Shown piece by piece: positions 1-9,864 of a stretch of DNA of 44,366 nt. This DNA comes from Bacteroidales bacterium. Lineage in GTDB: Bacteria > Bacteroidota > Bacteroidia > Bacteroidales > GCA-2748055. A program made the translations under genes and the position numbers. The DNA lies in NCBI GenBank assembly GCA_021740585.1, contig JAIOZM010000030.1, positions 1 through 44,366 of the forward strand, written 5' to 3'. Positions within the stretch are counted from its first letter, which is position 1, and each line of letters opens with the position of its first letter. Below the pieces are notes generated by a model. The model made no database searches, was not told the DNA's origin, and saw nothing but the letters and a program-made list of their open reading frames with translations.

Positions 1-281
1 CTATACACCCTTCCATTCTCCTCCCTTACAAATTGGATAAATCTATCTGTAACCACACCCTCACTGTGGAAATTATATGTTTCAACAATTATTTTCTTTC
101 CGCTATATGATGCTACTATAGTGTCTTTTTCAACGATGTATTTTGTATATCCATGTGCCGGATAGAGAAGAAGTTCTTGCTTGTTGAAATACCATTCAGC
201 TCCTATTGGATACCAGTCTTGGCCTTTGGATATCTGTAATAAGAAGGTATTTAACAATAATATGTATATGATTTTTTTCAT
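1..281 (-). CDS. Small exported protein, 3' end cut off by the window
   Basis: Reading the minus strand from an ATG at 281 gives an open frame of 93 codons that runs off the window. The product begins with a typical signal peptide (MKKIIYILLLNTFLLQISKG), followed by QDWYPIGAEWYFNKQ and a mature part ending in FVREENGRVY at the edge. The layout (W-rich start, a KDT segment, then a REE-NG-VY segment) resembles the beginning of the protein encoded at 358-1200, so the two are probably distant paralogues of a Bacteroidota exported family of unknown function that usually ends in a T9SS sorting domain. That tail would lie outside the window. The reading frame and signal peptide are seen; export and paralogy are inferred. 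Confidence 0.7.
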   Translation of the reverse strand, partial: MKKIIYILLLNTFLLQISKGQDWYPIGAEWYFNKQELLLYPAHGYTKYIVEKDTIVASYSGKKIIVETYNFHSEGVVTDRFIQFVREENGRVY

Positions 282-357
282 TTTTTATCCGCCATAACAA
301 TCGAAATAAATGATTTTTTATGCACTTATTAAAATTATATCTATTGCTATTTGTAAT

Positions 358-1200
358 TTAATAGATTAAAAACTTACCTTTTTCATATTGCCTGTTTTCC
401 TGATAGTTATAAAACAATAAACCACTTTGAGGAGAACATATTGTGCTGATTTGATTGCTCAAAAACTCAATAGAAATCAATTGCCCGGAAAGCTTATAAA
501 TCCTAAAAATACCTTCATTGTTATTTGCTTTTTCAATCCTAATGAATTCGTTTTCTATTGATATATGCAATAGTTTTGATGGTGTTTCAAGATTTTTAAT
601 ACTTGTGGTTGCATCACAAGCGGAATAATTTTGATTTAAGTAGATATTATAATCATTCTCGGCAAAACAGATTAATGTGTATTTTCCTCCAACTAAAAAG
701 AAATGATCAGTAATAAATGGAGCATATAACGATCCAACCCCTTCTATCCATTGAATTACATGATCCGGGTGACCTTCATAATGACTATAAATGATTTTAC
801 GCATGTCAGATCCAAATTCTTTTGTTCGAATAGAATCTATAAATATTGGATAATCACTTTCTTCATTAAATACCTCTCCTTCGCCGATAGTAAAGTTGTA
901 CACAATGGTTTCATTTAAACCTCTTTTACAATAAATGTTAGCATTATTGTCTTCCCTCCACAAAGAATGAAATTCCCAACTCCCGGTGTTTTCCCTTTTA
1001 ACCATCTTTTTATATAAAATCTCATTGAATAATGAATCATTTTCGAAACGATAACTAACTGTATTAGGATAGGAATAAGATTGGCCATCTGTTATCTGCT
1101 CTCCAACAGTCCAAACTTTGGTAGTATCAATAAATGTTTGAGAATGACATTGTGAGTTCTGAAAACAGATTAATATGCAGCTAAATAGTATTGTTCTCAT
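358..1200 (-). CDS. Exported protein with T9SS type A sorting domain
   Basis: A 280-residue protein with an N-terminal signal peptide (about residues 1-20, cleavage near CHSQ). The mature part (about 21-200) has no domain I recognise. Residues about 205-280 look like a type IX secretion C-terminal sorting domain: a beta-rich segment with FRIYKLSGQLI, then SGLLFYN and a final KGKFLIY, matching the usual 'v.iyd.tGk.v ... Gvyvv.....kkfiv' pattern. The protein is therefore probably carried across the outer membrane by T9SS and then released or surface-anchored. It lies between a likely paralogue (1-281) and a papain-fold protein in a same-strand group of secreted proteins. Function is unknown. 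Confidence 0.75.
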   Translation of the reverse strand: MRTILFSCILICFQNSQCHSQTFIDTTKVWTVGEQITDGQSYSYPNTVSYRFENDSLFNEILYKKMVKRENTGSWEFHSLWREDNNANIYCKRGLNETIVYNFTIGEGEVFNEESDYPIFIDSIRTKEFGSDMRKIIYSHYEGHPDHVIQWIEGVGSLYAPFITDHFFLVGGKYTLICFAENDYNIYLNQNYSACDATTSIKNLETPSKLLHISIENEFIRIEKANNNEGIFRIYKLSGQLISIEFLSNQISTICSPQSGLLFYNYQENRQYEKGKFLIY

Positions 1201-1321
1201 AATAGTTTATTTAATAGATCAATTATTTTGAAGTATTGTATAATAAGCTGTTCGTCTCAATTAAGTTCATTCAAAATAAAATAGCTTTCATAGTCATTTG
1301 TATGAAAATAACCTGTTTGAT

Positions 1322-3160
1322 TTATTCATATATAATACTACCCTCAGTAATTAATAGTTCACCTCCAACTTCAACTTCAAAACTATTTGTTCCACCGAGT
1401 AGAATTTCTGCTCCATTATTTATTGTTAAGTTTCCAGAAGACGTTACAACAATATTTCCGCATTCCAGTACATCAGAAGACCAAACCTCGGTTGCTGTTA
1501 TTTCATATTCAGTAAATTGATATGGTTGACTGATTGAAGTAAGATTTCCATATGAATCCATTGGACCGTAATTTGGGTCAGAATCATCACCATCTTGTTC
1601 ATTTGGGGCACAATAAGGACATGTTGAAGGCTTATTTCCAATACCCCAATTAAAATAGCCATCATTATCTTCATCAACGCAATTAATATCCAAAGCATTA
1701 TATAAATCACTTGTAATGGGATAATTAATAGCATAAGCATAATTCGGTTTATCAATCATATATATATATCCAGTATGATATGGCCATCCAGTTTTTGTAT
1801 TACTCTGTTTTAATATCCAATAAGTTGATCCAATTAATGGATCGCCTGGTTGAATAACATCACCCGATTCATAATCAATATAATCATCAACTTTGACTGT
1901 ACCCCATCCAACGCAAACAAGTACATGACCCCAATTATATTGCTTTGCTGCCAGAGGTCCATTTGAAATTAATTTTTGCTTTAAATCTGATTCACTTGAA
2001 ATATAGGTATAACTCTGAAAGGATATTCTATCAACAGGTGATGAGCATACCTCTGCGCAATTTCCATCAGCAGCGATATAAGGATAACAACTCTCATCGA
2101 CTACATAATTATCTCTAATATAATTAAGAGTAGAACTAAGGTACCAAGCTTCAGCAATACCGTGCGCACAGCTAACCACCTGTTGTTCTGATAGATCGTA
2201 GTTTATTTGTTGATTGAAGTATAAGTTTGTCACTGCCTCTAAGGTCCCTACTGCCGAAAAAGCCCAACATGTCCCTACTGATCTATATTCTCCACCATCA
2301 TTCACACAATCCATTGAATCAGTATTCCAATCTTGAGCATTATAATCACAGTCTATTTGATTTGAAATATAACATCCTGATTGGCATTTATTTGGCGTAA
2401 TCCAGTTCTTGCCATGCCTATCTCTCCAGTCAAATTCGTCAATAAATGTGGTAGTTGTCACACTTTTAATTAGCAAGCTATTATCAACAATTTTGCTTGG
2501 GATGCTAAAGAACCCATCATTATAATATTCATAACCATAAGTGTTAACTTTATCTCCATACATTTTACGCTTATAATGGTATGGCATAGTAGATTCATGA
2601 CAAATATGAGGAGCCCAAGAGAGCTTATACTTTTTAATATATTTATTTATAGAATTAAGCTTTTCTTTTTCAATTTCACTTTTTATACTTAGATATTGTT
2701 TATTAGAGTTTAAGCTTTTGCAAGAATCTAACTGATATGTTATAATTTTTTTTAAAGTTACATCTGCATCAATTAGTTGAACATTTAATTTAGAGGGTAT
2801 GATTCCATTTAACATATATGTTTCTTCAAAAGCATCTTGAAAATTTACATATCCGATACTATCAAAAAGAATTGAAGATTCATAAATTAAGTATTCATGG
2901 CTAAGATTGTCTTCAAGTACTAATCTAATTAAACTAGAATCAGAATTTAATATTCCCTTCCCAGAAACCTTAAACCCATTAATTTTGTTTTGATAATTAC
3001 TTAAATAAATTGAAGTATCACTATCAAAAGTATAGTCTAGTGAAAGTAAATCAACATTATTTTTATCTAATCTATCAAAGATACTTAAGGTATCTAAATC
3101 TATTCCATAAATAAAAATACTTTTACTCATGATTAGAATAATTATAATTAATTTATTCAT
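1322..3160 (-). CDS. Secreted papain-fold (C1A-like) protein with altered active site
   Basis: A 612-residue exported protein (signal peptide about 1-19). Residues about 241-475 show the papain C1 fold: EFDWRDRHGKNWITP at the mature start, GTCWAFSAVG with the nucleophile Cys298, and NWGHVLVCVGWG with His412. Two usual active-site residues differ. The position of the catalytic Asn (KNSWG in papains) reads KQSNT, with Gln452, and the oxyanion-hole Gln six residues before the Cys is Tyr292. After the fold comes an Asp-rich, probably calcium-binding stretch (DEDNDG near 496, DGDDSDPN near 523) and a short beta-rich tail (about 550-612) ending without a recognisable T9SS domain. It lies 11 nt after the S74/T9SS gene, so the two are probably co-transcribed. 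It may be a divergent cysteine peptidase or a non-proteolytic binding protein. Confidence 0.75.
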   Translation of the reverse strand: MNKLIIIILIMSKSIFIYGIDLDTLSIFDRLDKNNVDLLSLDYTFDSDTSIYLSNYQNKINGFKVSGKGILNSDSSLIRLVLEDNLSHEYLIYESSILFDSIGYVNFQDAFEETYMLNGIIPSKLNVQLIDADVTLKKIITYQLDSCKSLNSNKQYLSIKSEIEKEKLNSINKYIKKYKLSWAPHICHESTMPYHYKRKMYGDKVNTYGYEYYNDGFFSIPSKIVDNSLLIKSVTTTTFIDEFDWRDRHGKNWITPNKCQSGCYISNQIDCDYNAQDWNTDSMDCVNDGGEYRSVGTCWAFSAVGTLEAVTNLYFNQQINYDLSEQQVVSCAHGIAEAWYLSSTLNYIRDNYVVDESCYPYIAADGNCAEVCSSPVDRISFQSYTYISSESDLKQKLISNGPLAAKQYNWGHVLVCVGWGTVKVDDYIDYESGDVIQPGDPLIGSTYWILKQSNTKTGWPYHTGYIYMIDKPNYAYAINYPITSDLYNALDINCVDEDNDGYFNWGIGNKPSTCPYCAPNEQDGDDSDPNYGPMDSYGNLTSISQPYQFTEYEITATEVWSSDVLECGNIVVTSSGNLTINNGAEILLGGTNSFEVEVGGELLITEGSIIYE

Positions 3161-3171
3161 AGTTTTTGTGT

Positions 3172-4797
<1,626 letters not shown>

Positions 4798-4990
4798 TTG
4801 GTGTCAGGTTTATAGTGAGAATATCAAAGTTATTTTGAAATAATACATTTGTCAATATTGAATTTTAACTATTTTTTATTTATTTTATAATACATTAATA
4901 ATGGTAATGAAACTGGCAAGTCTGATTTTTTCGCCATAAAAGATTCTGGTAAATCAAATTTTAATCTGTAACTTTTTATTGAACATTTAA

Positions 4991-5449
4991 ATGAAAAAGA
5001 TTTTATACATATTTTTTGGATTGGCACTCCTTGTTACTCTACATATTGATGCACAGGATTTAAAGAAGGAATTAGAAAACCTCATCCAAACCGACATCCA
5101 ATTTTCAGACTTCTCTGTTAAAAATGGCATAAACAAAGCCTTTATAGAATTTGCAGATGATTCGGCTGTATTATTAAAACCAAACCTATACCCAATTATT
5201 GGTATTGACGCTGTAAAGGAGTTTCATTCTAAAATTGACGACTCACAGTTCACCTTAAGTTGGGAACCCTTAAAGGGAGAGGTTTCGAAAAGCGCCGATC
5301 TTGGATATAGTTATGGGATTTGGAAACTATCTGCTGACAGTATTGAGCAGCATGGTACTTATGTAAGTATTTGGAAGAAGAATCCGGATGGAAAATGGAA
5401 ATACATTTTAGATTCCGGGAATGAGGGTCTTGGAACAAAAATAAATTAA
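4991..5449 (+). CDS. Exported SnoaL/DUF4440-like protein
   Basis: A 152-residue protein with a signal peptide (MKKILYIFFGLALLVTLHID, cleavage near AQ). The mature part has the pattern of the NTF2-like/SnoaL (DUF4440) fold: a helix, then FIEFADDSAVLLKPN, GIDAVKEFHSK, a strand pair with LGYSYGIWKL, and a closing WKKNPDGKWKYILDSGNEG. Members of the fold bind small molecules or act as hydrolases or isomerases, but no catalytic residue can be named here. It is transcribed alone, divergent from the S74 protein and convergent with rex (stop codons about 10 nt apart). Export is well supported; the role is unknown. Confidence 0.75.
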   Translation: MKKILYIFFGLALLVTLHIDAQDLKKELENLIQTDIQFSDFSVKNGINKAFIEFADDSAVLLKPNLYPIIGIDAVKEFHSKIDDSQFTLSWEPLKGEVSKSADLGYSYGIWKLSADSIEQHGTYVSIWKKNPDGKWKYILDSGNEGLGTKIN

Positions 5450-5458
5450 TATCTTTTT

Positions 5459-6106
5459 CTATTTTCTGTCCTTAAGGCCTTTATTAGCTTTAACGTAATA
5501 GGCAATTTTTTCAAGAGAGGTAATCATATCGTATTCTTCAAGAAAAACATGATCGGGTACAATAAGAGGCACCGTGGTAAAATTAAGAATTCCTTCAATC
5601 CCTGCATCGATAAGTTTTGTGGTTGTTTCAACAGCTGCTGCTCCCGGTACTGTTAAAAGCGCTATTGATATTTTAAGACTTTTTATCAATTCCTTATAAT
5701 CGTTCATAGAGTAGCATTTTACACCTTCATATTCCTGCCCTGCCTTGGACTCATCAATATCGAAGGTAGCAACAATATTCAATCGGGATCTCTTCCCTTT
5801 GAAATAATGTGTAACTGCCTTACCCAGGTTTCCCAGACCAAAAACCGCTACATTCAATCCATCATCGGTATCAATAATACTTCTGATAACAGTGATCAAT
5901 TCATTCACATCATAGCCTTTTCTCTGGCTGCTGGTATATCCTATAAACATTATATCCCGGCGTACCTGAACAGCAGTTATATTATGTATTCCGGCTAAAT
6001 CATGAGAATATATATGCGTTCTTCCCTGCGCCAGACAGTTTAATAAAGACCGCCTGTATTCACTAAGCCTTTCTACTGTCTTTTCGGGTAATAATTTATT
6101 TCTCAT
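5459..6106 (-). CDS. rex: Redox-sensing transcriptional repressor Rex
   Basis: A 215-residue protein starting at the Met at 6106, chosen because the family begins close to LPEKTVERLSEYRR; the longer frame to 6169 adds 21 residues without similarity. The N-terminal part (about 1-80) is the winged-helix DNA-binding domain (HDLAGIHNITAVQVRRDI, then GYDV). The rest is a Rossmann NAD(H)-binding domain with VAVFGLGNLGKAV and FDIDESKAG, followed by the typical NFTTVPLIVP near the C-terminus. Rex represses fermentation and respiration genes when the NADH/NAD+ ratio is low and is released by NADH. It is divergent from the hydrogenase-sensor operon, and Rex-type boxes lie in the shared intergenic region and before the HydABC operon, so it is the likely regulator of both and of itself. 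Confidence 0.93.
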   Translation of the reverse strand: MRNKLLPEKTVERLSEYRRSLLNCLAQGRTHIYSHDLAGIHNITAVQVRRDIMFIGYTSSQRKGYDVNELITVIRSIIDTDDGLNVAVFGLGNLGKAVTHYFKGKRSRLNIVATFDIDESKAGQEYEGVKCYSMNDYKELIKSLKISIALLTVPGAAAVETTTKLIDAGIEGILNFTTVPLIVPDHVFLEEYDMITSLEKIAYYVKANKGLKDRK

Positions 6107-6261
6107 ATTTTCTAATTTTTTTGACGATTCTTTTCGCTTAACATTGCTTTGAACTAAGCAATAACCCAAAATTCCCTTTAGGGTTCGCTAATATCGCAAT
6201 TTTTCGTAAAATGAATACATTTAAATTGAAATGACAACACATTTATACCCATTTCCAAACA

Positions 6262-6279
6262 TGTTAATTAACAAATATA
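6262..6279 (-). promoter_or_regulatory. Palindrome overlapping a candidate rex -7 promoter element
   Basis: A perfect 12-bp palindrome TGTTAATTAACA (6262-6273) overlaps a Bacteroidota-type -7 element read on the minus strand as TATATTTG (6272-6279, consensus TAnnTTTG). The palindrome has Rex half-sites but no 4-bp spacer, so it is not a canonical Rex box. I see no matching -33 TTTG at the usual distance. It would give rex a leader of about 160 nt. Confidence 0.3.
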
Positions 6280-6297
6280 AACAAGAATGCTAATTTA

Positions 6298-6315
6298 ATG
6301 TTATAAATATAACAA
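6298..6315. promoter_or_regulatory. Candidate Rex operator in the rex / sensor-operon intergenic region
   Basis: ATGTTATAAATATAACAA matches the Rex layout TTGTTAW-N4-WTAACAA with one mismatch (first base). It lies about 19 bp upstream of the candidate minus-strand -7 element for rex, which would cover the -33 region and suggests autoregulation. Confidence 0.6.
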
Positions 6316-6487
6316 ATAATTATCATTTCTTCATGCCTGATTAACAGTTTTTTATCGATTTTTAATGTATGCGTAAATTACATTTCAATAGCAATTAAAA
6401 ATAATATTGCAGGACTTTCCATAATAAAATGAATTAAGGAAAATCTTGTTTTAATAAGCTATAAAAGTATTCTTTGATATTTATTTA

Positions 6488-6505
6488 TTGTTAATTTTGT
6501 AACAA
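6488..6505. promoter_or_regulatory. Rex operator overlapping the promoter of the H2-sensor operon
   Basis: TTGTTAATTTTGTAACAA is an 18-bp inverted repeat (7-4-7, one imperfect pair) of the Rex type. It ends 15 nt before the ATG at 6521 and contains a perfect Bacteroidota -7 element TAATTTTG (6492-6499). A TTTG at 6473-6476 could be the -33 box, though with a short 15-bp spacer. Rex binding here would directly block RNA polymerase. Confidence 0.75.
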
Positions 6506-6520
6506 AGACTGTGATTTAAG

Positions 6521-6766
6521 ATGAAGACAGAATTAATAATATGTATGGGAAGTTCCTGCTTTGCAAGAGGGAATAAAAAAAATCATGAAGTGATTCTGGA
6601 ATATATTCAAACAAATAATTTATCGGAAAGGGTTATCCTAAAAGGAAACCACTGCTTCGATCAATGTAGTAAGGGTCCTATTATCAAGATAAACAACAAA
6701 GTCTATGAGGATATGAACGAAGAAAGAATTATTGAAATACTTGATAAGGAGTTTGGAATAAACTAA
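6521..6766 (+). CDS. Thioredoxin-like [2Fe-2S] ferredoxin (NuoE/HydC-like domain)
   Basis: An 81-residue protein that is just a thioredoxin-fold [2Fe-2S] domain. Four cysteines have the spacing of NuoE-type ferredoxins: Cys8-x4-Cys13 (CMGSSC) and Cys45-x3-Cys49 (CFDQC), followed by KGPIIKINNKVYEDM, which is typical of the domain. It probably passes electrons to or from the next protein, from which it is separated by 29 nt. It is the first gene of an operon with a hydrogenase-like PAS protein and a SpoIIE phosphatase, preceded by a Rex operator. Equivalent small ferredoxins sit beside sensory [FeFe] hydrogenases in anaerobic Firmicutes and Thermotogae (recalled gene order). The cluster ligands are seen; the electron partner is inferred. 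Confidence 0.85.
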   Translation: MKTELIICMGSSCFARGNKKNHEVILEYIQTNNLSERVILKGNHCFDQCSKGPIIKINNKVYEDMNEERIIEILDKEFGIN

Positions 6767-6784
6767 AATTCTCTCATAAAAAAC

Positions 6785-6791
6785 AGGAGGT
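6785..6791 (+). promoter_or_regulatory. Strong Shine-Dalgarno site before a GTG start
   Basis: AGGAGGT lies 4 nt before the GTG at 6796 and fixes this unusual start codon. Most genes in this window have no such site, as expected in Bacteroidota. Confidence 0.8.
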
Positions 6792-6795
6792 AAAA

Positions 6796-8652
6796 GTGGA
6801 AGGTCTCGTAAAAATTATTGAAGAGAAATGCAAAATATGCTATGCTTGTGTCAGGGCTTGTCCGGTAAGTGCCATAAAAGTGACAAACGAGGATGCATTC
6901 CCAAAGATCGTTCCTGAGAGGTGCATTGCATGTGGCAGTTGCATAAAAGCTTGCAAGCCCGGAGCCATTCTTTACGAGAGTTCCATTGAAGATGTTAAAT
7001 CCTTGCTGTCTTCTGGAATAACAACCGCGGTTGCCGTGGATCCATCCATTTCAGCAGAGTTTTCTGATATTAACGATTACCGGAGATTTGTTCAGATGAT
7101 TCGGGCTTTAGGTTTTAAATATGTTGTTGAAACTTCCTTTGCGGTTGACCTTTTAGCTATAAAATATTTGCATCTGGTTGAAAATTTTAAAGGCAAGTAT
7201 TACATTTTTGCAAACGATCCGGTTGTAAACTCGTATATCGAGAAATTTCAACCCGAACTAATTCACAATCTGGCCAGATTAAAATCTCCTGCGCAAATCA
7301 CTGCCGGTATAATCAGAAAAAAATACGGTGAAAATATTTCAGTGGTGAATATCAGCCCCATTATTGCCAGTAAGAAAAAAAATGAAAAAGGTGCCGGAAT
7401 TTACAAACTTGATGCTGTAATTACCTTTTCGGAGTTGCGGGACTTGTTTATTGAGTTTAAGATTGACCAGAAGCAAATGGAGTACAGCGAGTTTGATCCT
7501 CCTCTTGGTAACAAAGGAATTTTATTCCCCATGGCCGATGGAATTCTTCAGGCTGCAGGGATAAGCAACCACTTGCTGGAGGGCAATGTAACCACAGTTG
7601 AAGGAGAAGCGGAAATGAAGGAATCGCTCAAAGAATTCCACGAAAATGGCTCCATCATAAATTCTCACTTTAATATATTTTACAATGAATTTTTGTTGGG
7701 TCCGGGTACCACCAAAGGAGGTGAACGATACATAAGACAGGCAGCCGTTGTTGATTATGCTAAACGGAGGCTGAAAAAATTTAATATTGCAGGATGGAAT
7801 GAGGATATAGAAGAATTTTCAGACCTGGACTTTTCAAGGGTTTTTAGAAATAACGATCAGCGATTACCCTTCCCCGGCGAGGAAAAAATCAGTGAGATTA
7901 TGCGAAGTCTTAAAAAAGATGTAGACGAGAATCTTACCTGTGGAGTTTGTGGTTATAATTCCTGTCGGGATTTTGCAATTGCTATCGGCAAAGGTCTGGC
8001 TACCAGAGAAATGTGCAACTCCTACACTTCCAGAAACAGACAGGAATATATTCAATCGCTTAAAATTTCAAACGATAAATTAGCTAAGGCAGAAAGGGCA
8101 CTTCGCGATTCTGAAGCGGTAGCAAAAATTGAAAAAGAAGCTGCAAAAGATGCTTCAGAGATTACCACCACCATGCTTCAAAAATTACCTTCTGCCCTGG
8201 TTATTATGAATGAAAAGCTGAGAATAATTCAGGCCAATCAAAGTTTTATTGATCTTTTAGGTGAAGATGCCAGGGAAATAAATGATGTGATACCGGGACT
8301 TGTAGGCGCAGATCTCAAAACACTTCTTCCATATAATATTTACAATCTTTTTACCTATGTCTTTGGTAATAATGAAAATATTCAAAACAAGGATATAATT
8401 TATAACGGCAAACAACTAACGGCATCGGTTTTCATTATCCGCAATGCAAAGATTGCCGGTGCTGTTTTTCGCGACATGTTCACGGCAGTGGAAAGAAGAG
8501 ATGAAGTGATAAACAGGGTTAACGAAGTGATTGACAAAAACTTATCTATGGTTCAGCAAATAGGATTTTTATTGGGTGAAGGAGCTTCAGAAACAGAAAA
8601 GATGCTTCATTCCATCAAAGATTTTTACAAGGACCGGAACAAAAAATCCTGA
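6796..8652 (+). CDS. PAS-containing [FeFe]-hydrogenase-like protein without H-cluster cysteines
   Basis: A 618-residue cytoplasmic protein starting at GTG, supported by a strong Shine-Dalgarno site. Domains in order: two [4Fe-4S] ferredoxin motifs (Cys12, 15, 18, 22 and Cys43, 46, 49, 53); an [FeFe]-hydrogenase large-subunit-like domain (about 70-330); a four-cysteine Fe-S domain (Cys382, 385, 390, 407); a helical linker; a PAS domain (about 456-570); and a C-terminal helix. In the hydrogenase domain the three H-cluster motifs can be placed but lack their cysteines: FANDPVV (Asp141) instead of S-CP, NISPIIASKKK (Ile189) instead of SPC-AKK, and NIFYNEFLLGPGTT (293-306) instead of E-x-C-GC-GPG. 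There is no cysteine at all between residues 54 and 381. It cannot hold a normal H-cluster. It is probably a redox or ligand sensor that feeds the phosphatase encoded next. Confidence 0.85.
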   Translation: MEGLVKIIEEKCKICYACVRACPVSAIKVTNEDAFPKIVPERCIACGSCIKACKPGAILYESSIEDVKSLLSSGITTAVAVDPSISAEFSDINDYRRFVQMIRALGFKYVVETSFAVDLLAIKYLHLVENFKGKYYIFANDPVVNSYIEKFQPELIHNLARLKSPAQITAGIIRKKYGENISVVNISPIIASKKKNEKGAGIYKLDAVITFSELRDLFIEFKIDQKQMEYSEFDPPLGNKGILFPMADGILQAAGISNHLLEGNVTTVEGEAEMKESLKEFHENGSIINSHFNIFYNEFLLGPGTTKGGERYIRQAAVVDYAKRRLKKFNIAGWNEDIEEFSDLDFSRVFRNNDQRLPFPGEEKISEIMRSLKKDVDENLTCGVCGYNSCRDFAIAIGKGLATREMCNSYTSRNRQEYIQSLKISNDKLAKAERALRDSEAVAKIEKEAAKDASEITTTMLQKLPSALVIMNEKLRIIQANQSFIDLLGEDAREINDVIPGLVGADLKTLLPYNIYNLFTYVFGNNENIQNKDIIYNGKQLTASVFIIRNAKIAGAVFRDMFTAVERRDEVINRVNEVIDKNLSMVQQIGFLLGEGASETEKMLHSIKDFYKDRNKKS

Positions 8653-8653
8653 G

Positions 8654-9838
8654 ATGAAGGATAACATTCATATCGATGTGTATTGTTCGCAAAAGAACTT
8701 TGGTGAAGAAAGGATTTGTGGTGATGTTTTTATTTCAAGAAAAGTAGAGGAAGAAGACCGGACCATTATAGTATTATCAGATGGAATGGGGCATGGAGTA
8801 AAAGCCAATGTTCTGGCAACCCTTTCCTCAACCATGGCATTGAATTTTACATCAGAGCATAAAGAAGCTGAGAAGATCGCTGAAATAATTATGAATACTC
8901 TTCCCGTATGCTCAGAGCGGAAGATGAGCTATTCTACTTTTTCAATCGTTGATATTAATCACGATGGAAGGGTTAATATCATAGAATACGATAATCCCCA
9001 AACAACCATATTAAGAAGAAATGTTGAGTTCGATCCGGGTTGGAATTGCATTATTTTGCAATCCCCAAAAAATTCGGGAAAAGAGATCAAGACTTGCAGT
9101 TTTTACCCTCAGAAAGAAGACAGGATAATTTTATGTTCAGATGGTGTTTCGCAAGCCGGGATGGGCTCAGATGCTCACCCTTTTGGATGGGGAATTCAGG
9201 AAGTAAGAAACTATGCAATCCGATTGATAGAGAGCAATCCGATTATGTCAGCACGCCGGATTTCTCAGAAAATAGTTGCTGCTGCCCATAAAGCTGATGG
9301 ATATAACAGCAAGGACGATACCAGCTGTGCCATTGTTTATTTCAGGGAACCAAGAAAACTCCTGGTTTGTACAGGTCCTCCCTATGAAAAAGAAAATGAT
9401 AAATTACTAGGCAATGCTGTTAAAAATTTCGATGGAAGGATCGTTTTATGTGGAGCAACCACTGCCGATATTATTTCAAGGGAATTAGATATAGAAATTG
9501 TTGACAGCCTCACATTTGATGATCCGGAACTTCCGCCTATGTCAAAAATGGAAGGAATTGATCTGGTTACTGAGGGTATTCTTACCCTTACCAAAGTAAC
9601 ACGTCTTCTTAAAGATTACAGCAGCAGTTATGATCCGGGAAAAGGTCCTGCCGACCGGATATTCGAACTCTTCAAAAAAAGCGATGAAATTCACTTTATT
9701 ATTGGAACCCGCATAAACATTGCCCATCAGGATCCGAATTTACCCGTCGATCTGGAGATAAGACGAACAGTGGTGAAGAGAATGGCTAAATTGTTGGAGA
9801 CAAAATTCTTAAAAACAGTGCGTATTGAGTATATTTGA
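8654..9838 (+). CDS. SpoIIE-type PP2C serine phosphatase with extra C-terminal domain
   Basis: A 394-residue protein. I start it at the ATG at 8654, 1 nt after the stop of the PAS protein; a longer frame from 8576 would overlap that gene by 26 codons without family similarity. Residues about 1-232 form a SpoIIE/PP2C phosphatase with metal-binding acidic residues in VLSDGMGHG (Asp43), ILCSDGVSQAG (Asp163) and SKDDTSCAIVYF (Asp221/222). Residues about 233-394 are a second domain starting RKLLVCTGPPYE, whose function I cannot name. Such phosphatases dephosphorylate serine on anti-anti-sigma-like proteins in partner-switching systems. Tight coupling to the hydrogenase-like PAS protein suggests that redox or H2 state controls it. 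An RsbW-like kinase in the HydABC operon is a candidate opponent. No STAS substrate protein is encoded in the window. Confidence 0.85.
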   Translation: MKDNIHIDVYCSQKNFGEERICGDVFISRKVEEEDRTIIVLSDGMGHGVKANVLATLSSTMALNFTSEHKEAEKIAEIIMNTLPVCSERKMSYSTFSIVDINHDGRVNIIEYDNPQTTILRRNVEFDPGWNCIILQSPKNSGKEIKTCSFYPQKEDRIILCSDGVSQAGMGSDAHPFGWGIQEVRNYAIRLIESNPIMSARRISQKIVAAAHKADGYNSKDDTSCAIVYFREPRKLLVCTGPPYEKENDKLLGNAVKNFDGRIVLCGATTADIISRELDIEIVDSLTFDDPELPPMSKMEGIDLVTEGILTLTKVTRLLKDYSSSYDPGKGPADRIFELFKKSDEIHFIIGTRINIAHQDPNLPVDLEIRRTVVKRMAKLLETKFLKTVRIEYI

Positions 9839-9864
9839 GGGTTTTAAGAAATTTAAATCCAGTC

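Noticed and set aside
1236..1520. Plus-strand frame over the end of the papain-like gene
   Set aside because: It is antisense to a clearly coding frame, has no family similarity and no start context.
6262..6273. TGTTAATTAACA as a further Rex operator
   Set aside because: The half-sites abut without the 4-bp spacer that Rex operators need.
8576..8653. Longer N-terminus of the SpoIIE phosphatase overlapping the PAS protein
   Set aside because: The extra 26 residues lack family similarity and an ATG directly after the previous stop gives the normal start.
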